From Epiperipatus broadwayi (lineage: Eukaryota > Onychophora > Udeonychophora > Euonychophora > Peripatidae): a stretch of 64,000 nucleotides of DNA. The translations under genes were made by a program, and so were the position numbers. The DNA lies in assembly GCA_028023455.1 (NCBI GenBank), contig JAQFVV010000550.1, forward strand, positions 1 through 64,000, given 5' to 3'. Below, piece after piece: positions 11,150 to 22,684 of this stretch (position 1 is the stretch's first letter; each line of letters starts with the position of its first letter). The notes beneath the pieces were generated by a model, which saw nothing but the letters and a program-made list of their open reading frames with translations, did no database searches and was not told where the DNA came from.

Positions 11150-13130
11150 TAAAAATACAGACATTTAATGGTTGTAGTTATTTATATATATATATAAAGT
11201 AAAGGAAAAGTAGAAATAAACCCAGACATAAATTTTTGTAGATATTTTTCTACATTTCCTAAAATAAAATAATAATAAGTAAAAGGTTAAATAATAACTC
11301 TGATTTAAAATATGAAACTTTTAAAAGGTCTGATAAATATTATTTGTAATTCTAATTTTGAAATGTACAAACACCTTATGTATTTTTGAAATTTTTTATT
11401 TAATTAAACAAGATTTTTATCTATTAGAAATCTAAATTAAAACATGTATGTTTTCAGTGGGATTAGAGAGATAAAAATAAAAAACTCTGTTTTCAATCAA
11501 GGTGTTAGTATCACCTTAGATGATTCTATAAAAGTGCTGATAATAAAATTCATTCCAGTTGGGATAATAATTTTTGTAAGAACAGTCAGCTGAAAAGTTG
11601 GTTTTAATATTTTATTGCAACTTGATGAAGTGCAGCTGTTGGTTTTAGCTGATCAGAGAATTTTCAGAATAGCTACCATAAACTGATGTAGCTGAAGGCA
11701 AGATAATAGACTGTTCTCCTTAGCAGGAGTTTGAATTGATGTGGAGAAAATGACCCACTTCTTTGTGCTGAAATTTATAGCCTTAAACATGGAAATAACA
11801 GTTGCTTGCCTGAAATCTATCAAACCAAGACTACTGCTTGCCTGGAACAATCCTAGACTGAAAGGGAGACCAACATTTTACATGGATTACATTTTTCCTG
11901 ATTATGACAGTCACTAAAAACCACACTCACCAAGAAAAATCTTCCAGCTTGCTGAAGAATTAATTACACATATGCTGATGTATCTAAAGGCAGAGAAGAA
12001 CAGCTATATATATATATATACAGCTGTGGTGAGTAAAGTTATATATAATAACAAATTTTAAATAATTTCTTTAGTAAAATTACATTTTGAAAGTGATGTG
12101 TGAATTTGTCCTTTTTATGCTTATGGTGGGTGTGTAGTTAAGCAGGGCTGTCTGGATGCAGTATGTTCCTGATGCTCCGAAGTATATGCTCAGCACTGTC
12201 TAAACCTAGATATTGAGCTTCCAGAGTAGTCCAGCAGTGTATGATAAGTAGGCCTCATGAATAGGCATTGGTCTCATGAATAGACCTCATCTATACTCCT
12301 AAGTCTCACAGAGATGAGCACGGTTGGTGCAATGCCTTTTATTTTTTTTCTGGATACTACTCTTTGAGGATGATCTATCTAGGTACTTAGAAGGGGCAGT
12401 GCTTAAAATGAGGTATTTGTTCGCAATGTCATGTAGCTTTGTGGATTGATAGTCCAGCTTGGCTCTCTGCTTATCATGACATGGGGAGCTGCAGTTTACA
12501 TATTCACTTTTAATATCTCACCTTGCCTACTTCATCAGCATTAACTAATCAAGCAGAAAGACATCTTAAAAATTATATATTTTTGGATTCTATAAAACAA
12601 TATTATCTTTTGTTTATTAAAAAGAGACAAAGAGACATTTTAAAAGTGAAGCAAACAAGCAAATAACTTTATGTTTTAAAAGAAAAAAAGTTGATAGTAT
12701 TTATTTCTTTTAAGTAACTATTCGATAAAGAGTGGAACTTACTATAAAATAAGAAAAGCAATTTATACATTTTCAACAACGAATAATTGTAAAAATAACT
12801 TTTATTGTCATAGCACATATGTAAATGTTATATATATTCAAAATGAAATTTGTAATTATAAAATTAAGGTTTTTTTTTATTGTTTGACAAAATAAATTTG
12901 TTAATAATCTGTGCAATTCTCTGTATGTTTTAGTAAACCTAGCTTAAGGGTCTGTATTATTTAAAATATAATTTAAAAGCTTAATTATTGTAGAACAAGT
13001 TTAATATGTTCAGAAATTTTATGCACATGCATGTATGTGTGCGTATATCTGTCAATTGTATTGCAAATACCAATATTGTCAATTATAACACATATGTAAA
13101 TTTTAATCATTTTTTTATAATTATTTTATG
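11150..13130. other. Unassigned stretch with a less AT-rich core
   Basis: Most is AT-rich. Around 11640-11990 and 12120-12530 the base composition is closer to coding DNA, with short open stretches on both strands but no continuous frame. A GRP-like segment on + near 11860 and an IANKYL-like segment on - near 12400 faintly recall a LINE tail and a hAT transposase C-terminus respectively. Neither is good enough to call. Decayed transposon or gene fragment is the most I can say. Confidence 0.3.
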
Positions 13131-13134
13131 TTTA

Positions 13135-14747
13135 ATTGAAATGTATTCCTTGTATATTATAAAATGCATTCTCGATACACTGCAGGTTGAAGGTCTCTCC
13201 AAGTTTAATCCATCTTCTCCGATCTTTAGCTTCTCTTCTCCACATCACCCCTACACATTTTCTTATTTCATCCATCCATCTTACATGTGGTCTCCTTCTG
13301 GGTCTTTTACAATCTCTTGGAATCCAGTTTAAAATTTCAATTGTCCATCTATTATCATCTCTTCTAGCAATATGTCCAGCCCAACTCCACTTCAATCTTT
13401 TAATTTTTTCAATGAGAGATCGGAAGAGCACCTGTTTGTTCTCTTACCCATACATTGCGTTTACGATCTCTTCTTGTTACTCCCAACATACATCTCTCCA
13501 TACTTCTGTGAGTGGTCTGAAGTCTCTGAATTGCTCTTCTATTAAGTGTCCAAGTCTCAGATCCATAAGTAAGAACTGGTAAAACACATTTGTTAAAAAC
13601 CTACCTTTTCAAACACATAGGCATATTTCCTTTTAGTATCAAGTTATTTCTACCAAAAGCACTCCAACCAAGTTTAATTCTATGATTAATTTCCTCCATT
13701 ATGTTTCCATCTGTATTAATAATCTGACCAAGGTATTTGTAACTCTTAACTTCTTCTAATTCATCATAATCAATCTTTATTTTCATATTTTGAGCAAATC
13801 GATTAAACATTACTTTAGTCTTTTTAACATTTATCTTTAGTCCTACTTTCCTACTTTCATCTGATAACTCCTGCAACATTTCCTGCAGATCTGAAGCATT
13901 ATTTGCTAAAACAACTACATCATCTGTGAAATCTAAATGACTTAAATAATCACCATTTACTTTCACTCCTTTAGTTTCCATTTTAATCCACAAAATACTT
14001 CATGCAGCACTGCTGTAAAAAGTTTTGGAGATATGGAGTCACCTTGTCTTACACCTTTCTCAATGTTGACTTTCCCAGTGTCATTATGTAACCTAATTAT
14101 TTGCTGTTGCATTTTTATAAATATTCTTTAAAATATGACAATATCCTGGATCTATACCTTGATGATCTAATGCTTTAATCACTGAAGAAATGTTTATAGA
14201 ATCAAATGCCTTTTCATAATCTATAAATCCTAAGCATAATGGCAACTCATATTCATTTGTCCTTTCTATAACTTCGCTCAATACCTGGATATGATCTACT
14301 GTACTAAAACCACTTTTAAATCCGGCTTGTTTCTCTTGGTTGGTGGAAATCCAATGTTCTCTGTAGACGAGTAGTAATTATCTTGGTAAAAATTTTATAT
14401 AAAACTGATAAAAGGCTGATAGGTCTGTAATTTCTAATATCTTCTTTATCACCTTTTTTAAATATTAATATTATTACTGCATTCTTCCAATCATCTGGTA
14501 CATCTTTTTCATTTAGACATTTTGTATATAACTTTGCTAAAAAAATTTCTATTTTTTCACTTGCTTCTTTTAATATATCAATTATAATTCCATCATTACC
14601 TGGAGCCTTTCCTTTCTTCATACATTTAATTGCATGTCTCACTTCTTCATTTAAAATTCTGGGCAATTTGGAAGATGTAATAGATATAGGAGGTACTTGT
14701 TCTTTATTACTATATAATTCTTGATAAAAATCTTCTATCAATTTCAT
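13135..14747 (-). pseudogene. RTE reverse transcriptase and C-terminal region, four or more breaks
   Basis: Pieces in order on the minus strand are 14747-14316 (GKAPGNDG, then IFKKGDKEDIRNYRPISLLS), 14281-14093 (FIDYEKAFDSI, motif A), an untracked piece near 14090-13990 (VRQGDSISPKLF, motif B), 13993-13601 (FTDDVVV, motif C, then YKYLGQI) and 13431-13132 (KWSWAGHIARRDDNRWT). Motif C reads FTDD where the family usually has FADD; both catalytic Asp are kept. Frames change at about 14326, 14098 and 13978, each time by one base in a short A-run. A TAG at 13601-13603 lies in frame. A further break at 13417-13431 coincides with an adapter-like 13-mer. Confidence 0.85.
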
Positions 14748-14763
14748 GATGTCATCTCTCCTT

Positions 14764-15960
14764 TTAGTAATAATTCCATCTTTTTTCTCTTATTGCAGAT
14801 ATAAATTTCCTACCAATACCAAAATGTTGTTTTACATTCTTAAGACTTTTATTTTCTTCTACAGCTTTCCTTGCTAGTTCACAGTTATACTTTCTTATAT
14901 CATTTTCAACTCTTTTTCGCACCATTTTACAAAATTCGAGATATTCAATTCTTTTTAATGCATCATTTTTGTATGTCTTCATATTCCTTCTTTTCTTCAT
15001 AAATTCTCTAGTCTCAGTAGAAATTTTATTGGTCAATTGCTGTTTCTTTCTACCAGCTATCTTTGTTGCAGTTTTCAAAAGTGTATCAGTTATTTTCATA
15101 TTAATTTCATTCAAATCTAATACTTGAAACCGATTTGTAAGTTCTAATTTAAATTCATTAGAATGTTTCTGAAGATTAGGAATATCAACTGTAAATATTG
15201 TTTTCCTTAATAATTTTTGTCTCTCTAGTTTTACATTAACATGTATCTTACACCTTACTAATCGATGATCACTTCCTGTGTTAAATTTATTAAGAACATT
15301 ACAATCTTGAAATAGATATTTTCTGTTAGTCAAAATATAATCCAACTCTGCTGTACCTTCATTTGGATGCTTCCATGTCCATTTCCTTTTAACATTTTTC
15401 TCAAAAAAAGAATTCATAATATAAAGTTTTTCTTTTTCTGCAAACTCCACAAGTCTATGTCCTCTCTCATTTCTATTACCATAACCAAAATTACCCACAG
15501 CACTTTCATCTTTCATTTTTATACCAATTCTAGCATTAAAGTCTCCCATAACAGTTTTAAAATGGTGTTTACTCTGATCAAAAGCTTTTTGTACATCCAT
15601 ATAAAAATCTTCTACTACTTCATCACTATGAGAACTTGTTGGGGCATAAACATGAATTATCTGCATTTGGTATCTGCTATTAAGTTGTATAACTAATCTT
15701 GCCACTCTGTCCGATACACCATCAATCTCCACAATATTGTTCTTCCACTTTTTATTTATAATGAATCCTACTCCACTTGTATTTCCAATATTTGTGCCTT
15801 TATAATAGAGTATATGTCCACTTTTTAAATCAATTGTCTCTTCATCTTTTCTTCTAACTTCACAAAGTCCAATAATGTCCCATTTAATATAAGAGAGTTC
15901 TTCTTCTAATTTTTGCAATCTTCCTTCACTTGTAAGTGATCTGCAGTTGTAAGTACCTAA
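14764..15960 (-). pseudogene. RTE endonuclease region
   Basis: The frame runs from an upstream TYNCRSL segment (before the first ATG at 15918) through an exonuclease-endonuclease-phosphatase fold. It has GLCEVRR near residue 20, HVYAPTS, GDFNARIG, TAELDYIL and GSDHRLV in the family order, covering the usual metal-binding and catalytic Glu, Asp, Asn and His positions. It nicks target DNA to prime reverse transcription. The frame ends early at 14764. The T6 run at 14781-14786 (A6 on the coding strand) is one base longer than the reading frame needs; without it the frame would run on into the reverse transcriptase. This could be a real mutation or a homopolymer error. Confidence 0.85.
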
Positions 15961-16427
15961 AAAAAATTCGTCATCAACTGGCAGCCTGGGTCCACAATCA
16001 GGGGATTCTTAGCACCCTCCGCCTTCAGCCACCAACTGCTGCCTTGGTTGGTGACATAACAGCCTCCTGGGAATAAGGGCCATGCTTTATTTTTGTCTGT
16101 CATAATTGTATATATGTATTGGGAAAATATTTATCATTTACACAAACATTCATTCTGCCTTATCAGGCACTGAAAAGAAAAACCATGGGGTTTTTTGATC
16201 TTAAACTCAGAGGTAAAAAACCAATAAACTCACCACGCTGGCTAATGCATGTTGGTGAGCAGCCCATCCATGTTTGTATACTATATGAATAATCATATAG
16301 TAATAACAGCTGCAATGACAAGAACGTATGGAGTGGACATTAGGAATTTGCCCTGCTCGGTTCCTTTAAGGCCTCCAAGAGGAATCAAAGGGTCTCCTTT
16401 CAGTTAATAGCAAAACTCCTTTCTGCA

Positions 16428-16431
<4 letters not shown>

Positions 16432-16484
<53 letters not shown>

Positions 16485-16487
16485 CTT
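16432..16487. repeat. (TA)n microsatellite
   Basis: TA repeat with one CA interruption, lying between the RTE leader and the LTR-like repeat. Confidence 0.9.
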
Positions 16488-16489
16488 TG

Positions 16490-17005
16490 TACCCTTACTT
16501 CTCGATGTATAATATAGTTTGAAATACGACTAGCTCAATTAAATTATAATGCTTAATTAAAATTTGCATATCTATCTTTAATATACTTTCATACTATCAT
16601 ATTCTAATTAAATTTATTATCAATTATCAAAATCAATATATTTCTATAGTATGTACTAATTAAATAAGTATTTAATTTAAATCATGAGACTGTGAAGTAA
16701 AGTTACAAAGTAATAAGTAGATTTACATTGAGTCAATATCTTCCAAACATATTGTCTCAATGGCATAAGAATACTGTTACCTCCTTATTAACTTACTACT
16801 ACCTCTATAGCATCCTTATGGCTTTATAAATAAAATAAACTATCTTTAATAATAATGAATAAATAAATCTTAACTTTTAATTTTTAAAAATATAATTAAA
16901 ATCAAATAATCTCAGGTTCTTCTAATTATCTTAAAGTAATGATAACTCATGTAAATAAGTATGATATGGGATTTTATACCAAACCTAAATACACCTAACT
17001 TATTT

Positions 17006-17036
<31 letters not shown>

Positions 17037-18400
17037 CTTAGGGTATAACTTAACCTTATCTATTCCTATTATATCATCAATCATTAAATAATAATAACAT
17101 GTCTATCTTTTATTTTCATATAGTATCTTAATTTTAGAATAGATCAAAATCTTACAACTTAATAATCTGTGGCAACAAATAATATTGTATTCTTATATTA
17201 TGCATTATAATTACTCTATGACCATTGTAATATAATGTAATAATGTCAATCAATTCTCATAAATGATAATCAGGAAAATATTGTATTTATTTCTAAAATA
17301 ATATTAATAAATTCACATTGTGCAAATATTATGTTTCTTCAAATTATCTGCTGTCAAATGCTGTGGTGCAAAATAATGAACTCGACACACTTTTAAAACA
17401 AATTAAACAAATTTATTTACATTAACTTTGATTAAGAATTTATTTACAATATTTACAGTTCAAATTATGAAAACAAAGAAAAATAAAAATAAGAAAATAA
17501 TAATACAATATGTTTACACTGTTATTAACTCATCCTCCCAATAAGTAATTATACATTCTTTAAAATGCTGTACTAATAACACTGAAGTATGTTTCCAAAA
17601 CTTAGACTTTAAACAAGCATCAGTAAACTTCAATTATTACACAGAAAAATTTATTTAAATAATATTTATGTAACGTATGTAAACAATTAAACTTTGCTAA
17701 TTAAATTGCTACATCACTTAAGTATTACTGTTATTCATCTCATCATGTAATAGTATGTATTCACTTTAATATCAGTATTACTCCAATAGCATAATATAAA
17801 ACTAATGTATCTTTATAATGTAATAACAAATAACTGATTATAACTCTATATTTCATTTAATGCAATTCATGCTACATGTTTTATCAAATATGCATTACAT
17901 ATATGTACTGTTAAAATAACAATATATTAAATTATTCATTAATTTCAAATTCATAAAGCATTATATTAGATAAATTCTATGATTCTTTTCTTGTAAAATT
18001 ATTACTTTACTTTATGCATTGCTTAACTCTATTTACTTTTCTGCTGGTTATTTAATATAATAGTTTGCATTTTAATTAAATATGTTAGTATTTACTTAAG
18101 TTATATTATGATATTTCTGTAAAAACATCAATGTTTATAAGTTACATTTCGGTGAGAGTTTATATTTTTTTTTTATATTAATAAATAAATTTTAAGAAAA
18201 CTTAGTTTTAGAAAGTCTGCAAAGAGGCCTTGTAAGGAGAATCTGCTTTATTTCTCGTTCTGCATTGTTGAAGTTTTATATTCTCCCGATAAGGAACTAC
18301 TTTGATAATAAGAATGATAAAAGAGCATTCAGTTGGTGATTTTTATACCACCAGTGTCTTTTTAACACTAAACTAATTCTAGATAGAGATTGTAATAAAG
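16490..18400 (-). repeat. LTR-like dispersed repeat, copy A
   Basis: Read on the minus strand this matches 50880-54780 on the plus strand in several ordered blocks. These are a TATA-box region (GGTATAAAAATC near 18340), a TTATCGGGAGAA block near 18285, a terminator-like block ending GTCGAGTTCATTATTTTGC near 17370, an ATAATCTCAGGTTC block near 16900 and an ACATTGAGTCAATAT block near 16720. Promoter, poly(A)-signal-like AATAAA and (in copy B) a primer site directly after the last block fit a long terminal repeat. Copy A is about 2 kb shorter than copy B and is cut off by the (TA)n tract before any primer site. Confidence 0.5.
17007..17033. repeat. (TAA)n microsatellite
   Basis: Short pure trinucleotide run. 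Confidence 0.9.
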
Positions 18401-18950
18401 TTTAAAATTGTTAATGTGAATAAAATTACATTTAATTATAAATATTTAGTTCTTACTACAGTAAGATTTTCTTTACTCATGTACTTTGTGTGACAACTAT
18501 TTTTATTATTTTATATTTCAGCTTAAGATTGATAATTACAAAAAGAGTTTGAGTAATTATTAATATGTTATGTACTATAGGATTTTTATATTTAAAATGG
18601 TAATTCTTTTTAAAATAATATAATTTTATTGTATTAGTCATTTCACCAATTAAATTTATAGTAGAAAGTAAAAATTCTATAAATTTTGTTAGACTGTATA
18701 TTAAAATTTATCTGCATAAAAGTCTAGATCTGGTGTTGAATAATTTGTTTTTCAAGTCCATTTTGTTACTATTTAAAAGCCAATAACTAAGTTTAAGATT
18801 GTATTGTTCTGTAAAAAAATATTTACATATTTTAAAAAATAGAGCAAAAATGTTATAGTGAATTTTTTTTTAATTTTTTATTTTATAATATATATAAATA
18901 TATTTGATCATCCAAAAAAAATGTTCATAGTGAGGCTTTTTTTTTCATGT
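18400..18950. other. AT-rich non-coding stretch
   Basis: Nothing recognisable: no open frame, no repeat structure. Confidence 0.5.
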
Positions 18951-18953
18951 CAT

Positions 18954-19038
18954 AGCATCGGCCGGGACGCGAATCCACAACCGTCTGCAACCAACTACTT
19001 GCTTGCAAGGCGGTTGCGATGACCTCTCGGCTAACGAG
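18954..19038 (-). pseudogene. tRNA-like sequence or SINE head
   Basis: On the minus strand TAGCCGAGAGG is a good RNA polymerase III A box, followed by CCGCCTTGCAAGC resembling an anticodon arm and GGATTCGCGTCC resembling a B box about 45 nt later. The 5' GCCTCGT has no complementary 3' acceptor strand, so it is not an intact tRNA gene. It is bracketed by direct repeats (GAGGC followed by T-runs near 18932-18944 and 19036-19047), as expected for a retroposed tRNA or SINE fragment. Confidence 0.55.
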
Positions 19039-19107
19039 GCTTTTTTTAATGTTAAAAATAAAAGTATACTTATTTACATCATATGTTGTCATTGTAAATT
19101 TAAAATT

Positions 19108-19257
<150 letters not shown>

Positions 19258-19347
19258 ACAGAGCAAAACTCTCCATACAGTATTGCCACCTGTGCTAAAC
19301 AGAGTAATCAATGGATGCCAGAAGGCTTGTGCATAAAATCCCTACTC

Positions 19348-19406
19348 ATCCAATATCCCCAGACTAGTTTCTGGCTTGTGGCCTTCATCAGTGAGGAGCT
19401 TTGGAT
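19348..19406 (-). ncRNA. Hammerhead ribozyme motif, array 1 unit 1
   Basis: On the minus strand, stem I outer strand ATCCAA and inner strand CCTCA are followed by CTGATGA, stem II GGC/GCC with loop CACAA, then GAAA, the palindrome-forming ACTAGT, C17 of a GUC cleavage triplet, and the returning strands TGGGG and TTGGAT. Inner stem I is 5 bp flush with the core (one G-U), outer stem I is 6 bp, with internal loops AGCT and ATA between them. The pair closing stem II next to the core is an A/A mismatch instead of the usual G-C. Activity is not established. Confidence 0.65.
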
Positions 19407-19801
19407 CTGAGAGCACTGCATCTAGATCTTATGATCTAATGCAACCCTCTAGCAACCACCTTTTATCTCTACTTAACTACAAAACTATGAGAATGAAAGT
19501 GAAAACACAAAAAATATTTTCAATCTAAGCTCATTAGCTTATAGTCATATGGGTCTGAACTCAGTTCAGCACCCATACATTTTGGTGTCTTTGGCTCTTT
19601 TACAACCATAGCCACCACTATCCTATTAGGCAGGATTGGTGTTAAACCATTAAGCATCACATGATCACATTTCCTATACTAGCACATTAATTGTTGATAA
19701 ACAGAGCAAAACTCTCCATACAGTATTGCCACCTGTGCTAAACAGAGTAATCAATGGATGCCAGAAGGCTTGTGCATAAAATCCCTATATAATGCTTACT
19801 C

Positions 19802-19860
19802 AGCCAATATCCCCAGACTAGTTTCTGGCTTGTGGCCTTCGTCAGTAAGGAGCTTTGGAT
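19802..19860 (-). ncRNA. Hammerhead ribozyme motif, array 1 unit 2
   Basis: Same layout as unit 1 with core CTGACGA (position 7 is free in the consensus). The outer stem I is shortened to about 4 bp because the 3' strand reads TTGGCT. Inner stem I reads CCTTA against TGGGG, so one pair is lost. Confidence 0.55.
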
Positions 19861-20369
19861 CTGAGAGCACTGCATCTAGATCTTAGGATCTAATGCAACC
19901 CTCTAGCAACCACCTTTTATCTCTACTTAACTACAAAACTATGAGAATGAAATTGAAAACACAAAAAATATTTTCAATCTAAGCTCAATAGCTTATATAG
20001 CTCAATAGCTTATATAGTCATTGATTACTCTGTTTAGCACAGGTGGCAATACTGTATGGAGAGTTTTGCTCTGTTTATCAACAATTAATGTGCTAGTATA
20101 GGAAATGTGATCATGTGATGCTTAATGTTTTAACACCAATCCTGCATAATAGAATAGTGGTGGCTATGGTTGTAAAAGAGCCAAAGACACCAAAATGTAT
20201 GGGTGCTCAACTGAGTTCAGACCCATATGACTATATAAGCTATTGAGCTTAGATTGAAAACATTTTTGTGTTTTCAATTTCATTCTCATAGTTTTGTAGT
20301 TAAGTAGAGATAAAAGGTGGTTGCTAGAGGGTTGCATTAGATCCTAAGATCTAGATGCAGTGCTCTCAG

Positions 20370-20428
20370 ATCCAAAGCTCCTCACTGACGAAGGACACAA
20401 GCCAGAAACTAGTCTGGGGATATTGGAT
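20370..20428 (+). ncRNA. Hammerhead ribozyme motif, array 1 unit 3
   Basis: Core CTGACGA and GAAA with the full 5+6-bp stem I. Stem II has a C-to-A change (AGGACACAAGCCA) that removes one of its three pairs, so this copy is probably weaker. Confidence 0.55.
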
Positions 20429-20825
20429 GAGTAGGCATTAGATAGGGATTTTATGCACAAGCCTTCTGACATTCATTGATTACTCTGTTTAGCACAGGTG
20501 GCAATACTGTATGGAGAGTTTTGCTCTGTTTATCAACAATTAATGTGCTAGTATAGGAAATGTGATCATGTGATGCTTAATGGTTTAACACCAATCCTGC
20601 CTAATAGGATAGTGGTGGCTATGGTTGTAAAAGAGCCCAAGACACCAAAATGTATGGGTGCTGAACTGAGTTCAGACCCATATGACTATATAAGCTATTG
20701 AGCTTAGATTGAAAATATTTTTTGTGTTTTCAATTTCATTCTCATAGTTTTGTAGTTAATTAGAGATAAAAGGTGGTTGCTAGAGGGTTGCATTAGATCC
20801 TAAGATCTAGATGCAGTGCTCTCAG

Positions 20826-20884
20826 ATCCAAAGCTCCTCACTGATGAAGGCCACAAGCCAGAAACTAGTCTGGGGATATTGGAT
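20826..20884 (+). ncRNA. Hammerhead ribozyme motif, array 1 unit 4
   Basis: Identical in core and stems to unit 1, but on the opposite strand: ATCCAA, CCTCA, CTGATGA, GGC/GCC, GAAA, ACTAGT, C, TGGGG, TTGGAT. Predicted cleavage is 3' of the C in GTC. Confidence 0.65.
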
Positions 20885-21112
20885 GAGTAGGCATTAGATA
20901 GGGATTTTATGCACAAGCCTTCTGGCATCCATTGATTACTCTGTTTAGCACAGGTGGCAATACTGTATGGAGAGTTTTGCTCTGTTTATCAACAATTAAT
21001 GTGCTAGTATAGGAAATGTGATCATGTGATGCTTAATGGTATTATTATTATTATTATTATTATTTATGTAATAAATTGTTTTTCTCTTCACCAATAAAAA
21101 TTATAATTATAA

Positions 21113-21263
21113 ATATGCGATTTTTTTCGCATGCATTAGTGAAGCTGTAATTATACTATAATGTTTAATATGCCTGCTTAGCACTTTCGAGATGCTAAGC
21201 AGGCATATTAAACATTATAGTACAATTACAGCTTCACTAACGCATGCGAAAAAAATAGCATAT
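21113..21263. repeat. Near-perfect hairpin, 71-bp arms and 9-nt loop
   Basis: Left arm 21113-21183, loop CTTTCGAGA (21184-21192), right arm 21193-21263. The arms differ at only a few positions. The outer part includes CGCATGC next to a T7/A7 run. The hairpin lies between the array's ATT remnant and another (ATT)n tract (21265-21346). A foldback MITE is the likeliest class; a transcribed hairpin RNA precursor is also possible. Confidence 0.85.
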
Positions 21264-21264
21264 T

Positions 21265-21265
21265 G

Positions 21266-21346
<81 letters not shown>
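21265..21346. repeat. (ATT)n microsatellite
   Basis: Pure trinucleotide run of about 27 units next to the hairpin. Open frames of poly-Leu, poly-Asn or poly-Ile here are artefacts of the repeat. Confidence 0.97.
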
Positions 21347-21348
<2 letters not shown>

Positions 21349-22329
21349 ATGTACATAATAGTATTGCAGTTACTTTTAATTCCATAATATAGTCTTGTTC
21401 ATGAGTACATTCCTTCTTAATATTTTTCACTTTTGAGTGAATTTATCATTGTCAATTTTATTGTGGGTGAAAGTTTAACTATTATAAATTCTAGATACTG
21501 ATTTTTATTAGATACGGTTTTGAGTCAAATTTATTATTAGAGAAAAATTTAACTACATAATGTATATACTGTTTAGATTTTATTAATTAGATATGTATAG
21601 ATTCGCATTTGCTTGTCATATGCTAACTTGAAAATAAAATGAAAACATTCTGTAGATGATTACTTATTTGGAAACTATATAAATATGCTTAAACCCATCT
21701 ATTAGAGGACCAGATTTAGTAGTTCAGGTGCATTGATAAATTAGCTTTATCATTTGTGGAGACCAAACTTTTTATGAACTCCTGAAAAAAACCTCTTCAT
21801 TACTTTTTTAACATTTAGATTTAAAAATACTACAATTTCTATAAAAACGATTAACTACAAATTACAAAATTAGATTATTTAATATAAACATGTCTATTAT
21901 GTATAGATAATAAACTCCTGCATTTTTAATAACGTTTTAAAAAGATTTTATATCAGGCAAACTAATATATCTTAAAAATGTTATAATAGAAAAGTTAATA
22001 TAAGTATCAGCATAAATCGATCTTCGGTGATTTATTGAAAATTAAATTGTAAAATTAACTTCTAAAAGTCATATAGCAAGATAATACTAGCAATTTTAAA
22101 TTTTATCAAAATTTATAATTGTTCTTTATGCTATTATGTACCATGTGGCAGAATAATTAGTATGTCTTTCTACCTCACAATAAACCAAAAACAAACTGAG
22201 ATTCAAATGACTTATTAATGTTTTTGGCAAGTCCTTGATAGTAGAATTAAGAATTTCCAATTAATAAATTATTTCTATTATTAACAAGTTATTTATTTAG
22301 ATAGTGATATGTTTTTAATCTGTAATAAT

Positions 22330-22684
22330 AATTAGGGAGTACTTCACTACACATGCTCCTGATAGATTTAAGCAAATACAAAGATAAAGTCTTTTGAAAA
22401 GATAGAATTAATCATCTATTTTTTAATCTAAGTCTATATGTATAGACAAACCTTAAGCATTTGGAAATGAGAGCATGAAGATATTAAATTAAAACATAGT
22501 AAAAGAAATTGAAAGTGATTATTTAATATCAACATGCTATCATTTCCAAATGTTAAAGATTACCTATACATATAAACTTAGGTTAAAAAGATAGAGGATT
22601 CATTCTATCTTGTGTTTGGAAAAGTGTGTATTCATTAAATGTTTAAATCTATCCAACACATGTGTAGTGACGTGATCCCTAATT
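22330..22684. mobile_element. Palindromic MITE, about 350 bp
   Basis: Ends AATTAGGGAGTACTTCACTA and the reverse complement of TAGTGACGTGATCCCTAATT give inverted repeats that continue inward through ACACATG and further blocks. Inner examples are CATTTGGAAATGA...GATATTAAAT on the left and its complement on the right. The whole element pairs as one long imperfect hairpin centred near 22505. AT-rich flanks prevent a firm target-duplication call. No coding content. Confidence 0.8.

Larger units (their letters stand above)
13135..16430 (-). mobile_element. RTE-type non-LTR retrotransposon, nearly full length
   Basis: Reading on the minus strand, a non-coding leader (about 16430-15960) precedes an apurinic-type endonuclease, a reverse transcriptase and a C-terminal GHIARR tail. 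This is the RTE architecture often annotated in animals as craniofacial development protein 2-like or endonuclease-reverse transcriptase. The 5' side abuts a (TA)n tract (16432-16487); the 3' side ends near 13135 without a clear poly(A). Three further decayed copies of the same family lie at 32390-33171 plus 48647-49222 (one split copy) and 58140-59420. The frame is broken several times (see the two coding entries). Confidence 0.85.

Noticed and set aside
12300-12500. hAT transposase C-terminal relic on the minus strand
   Set aside because: Only an IANKYL-like segment fits; surrounding residues do not and the frame is broken.
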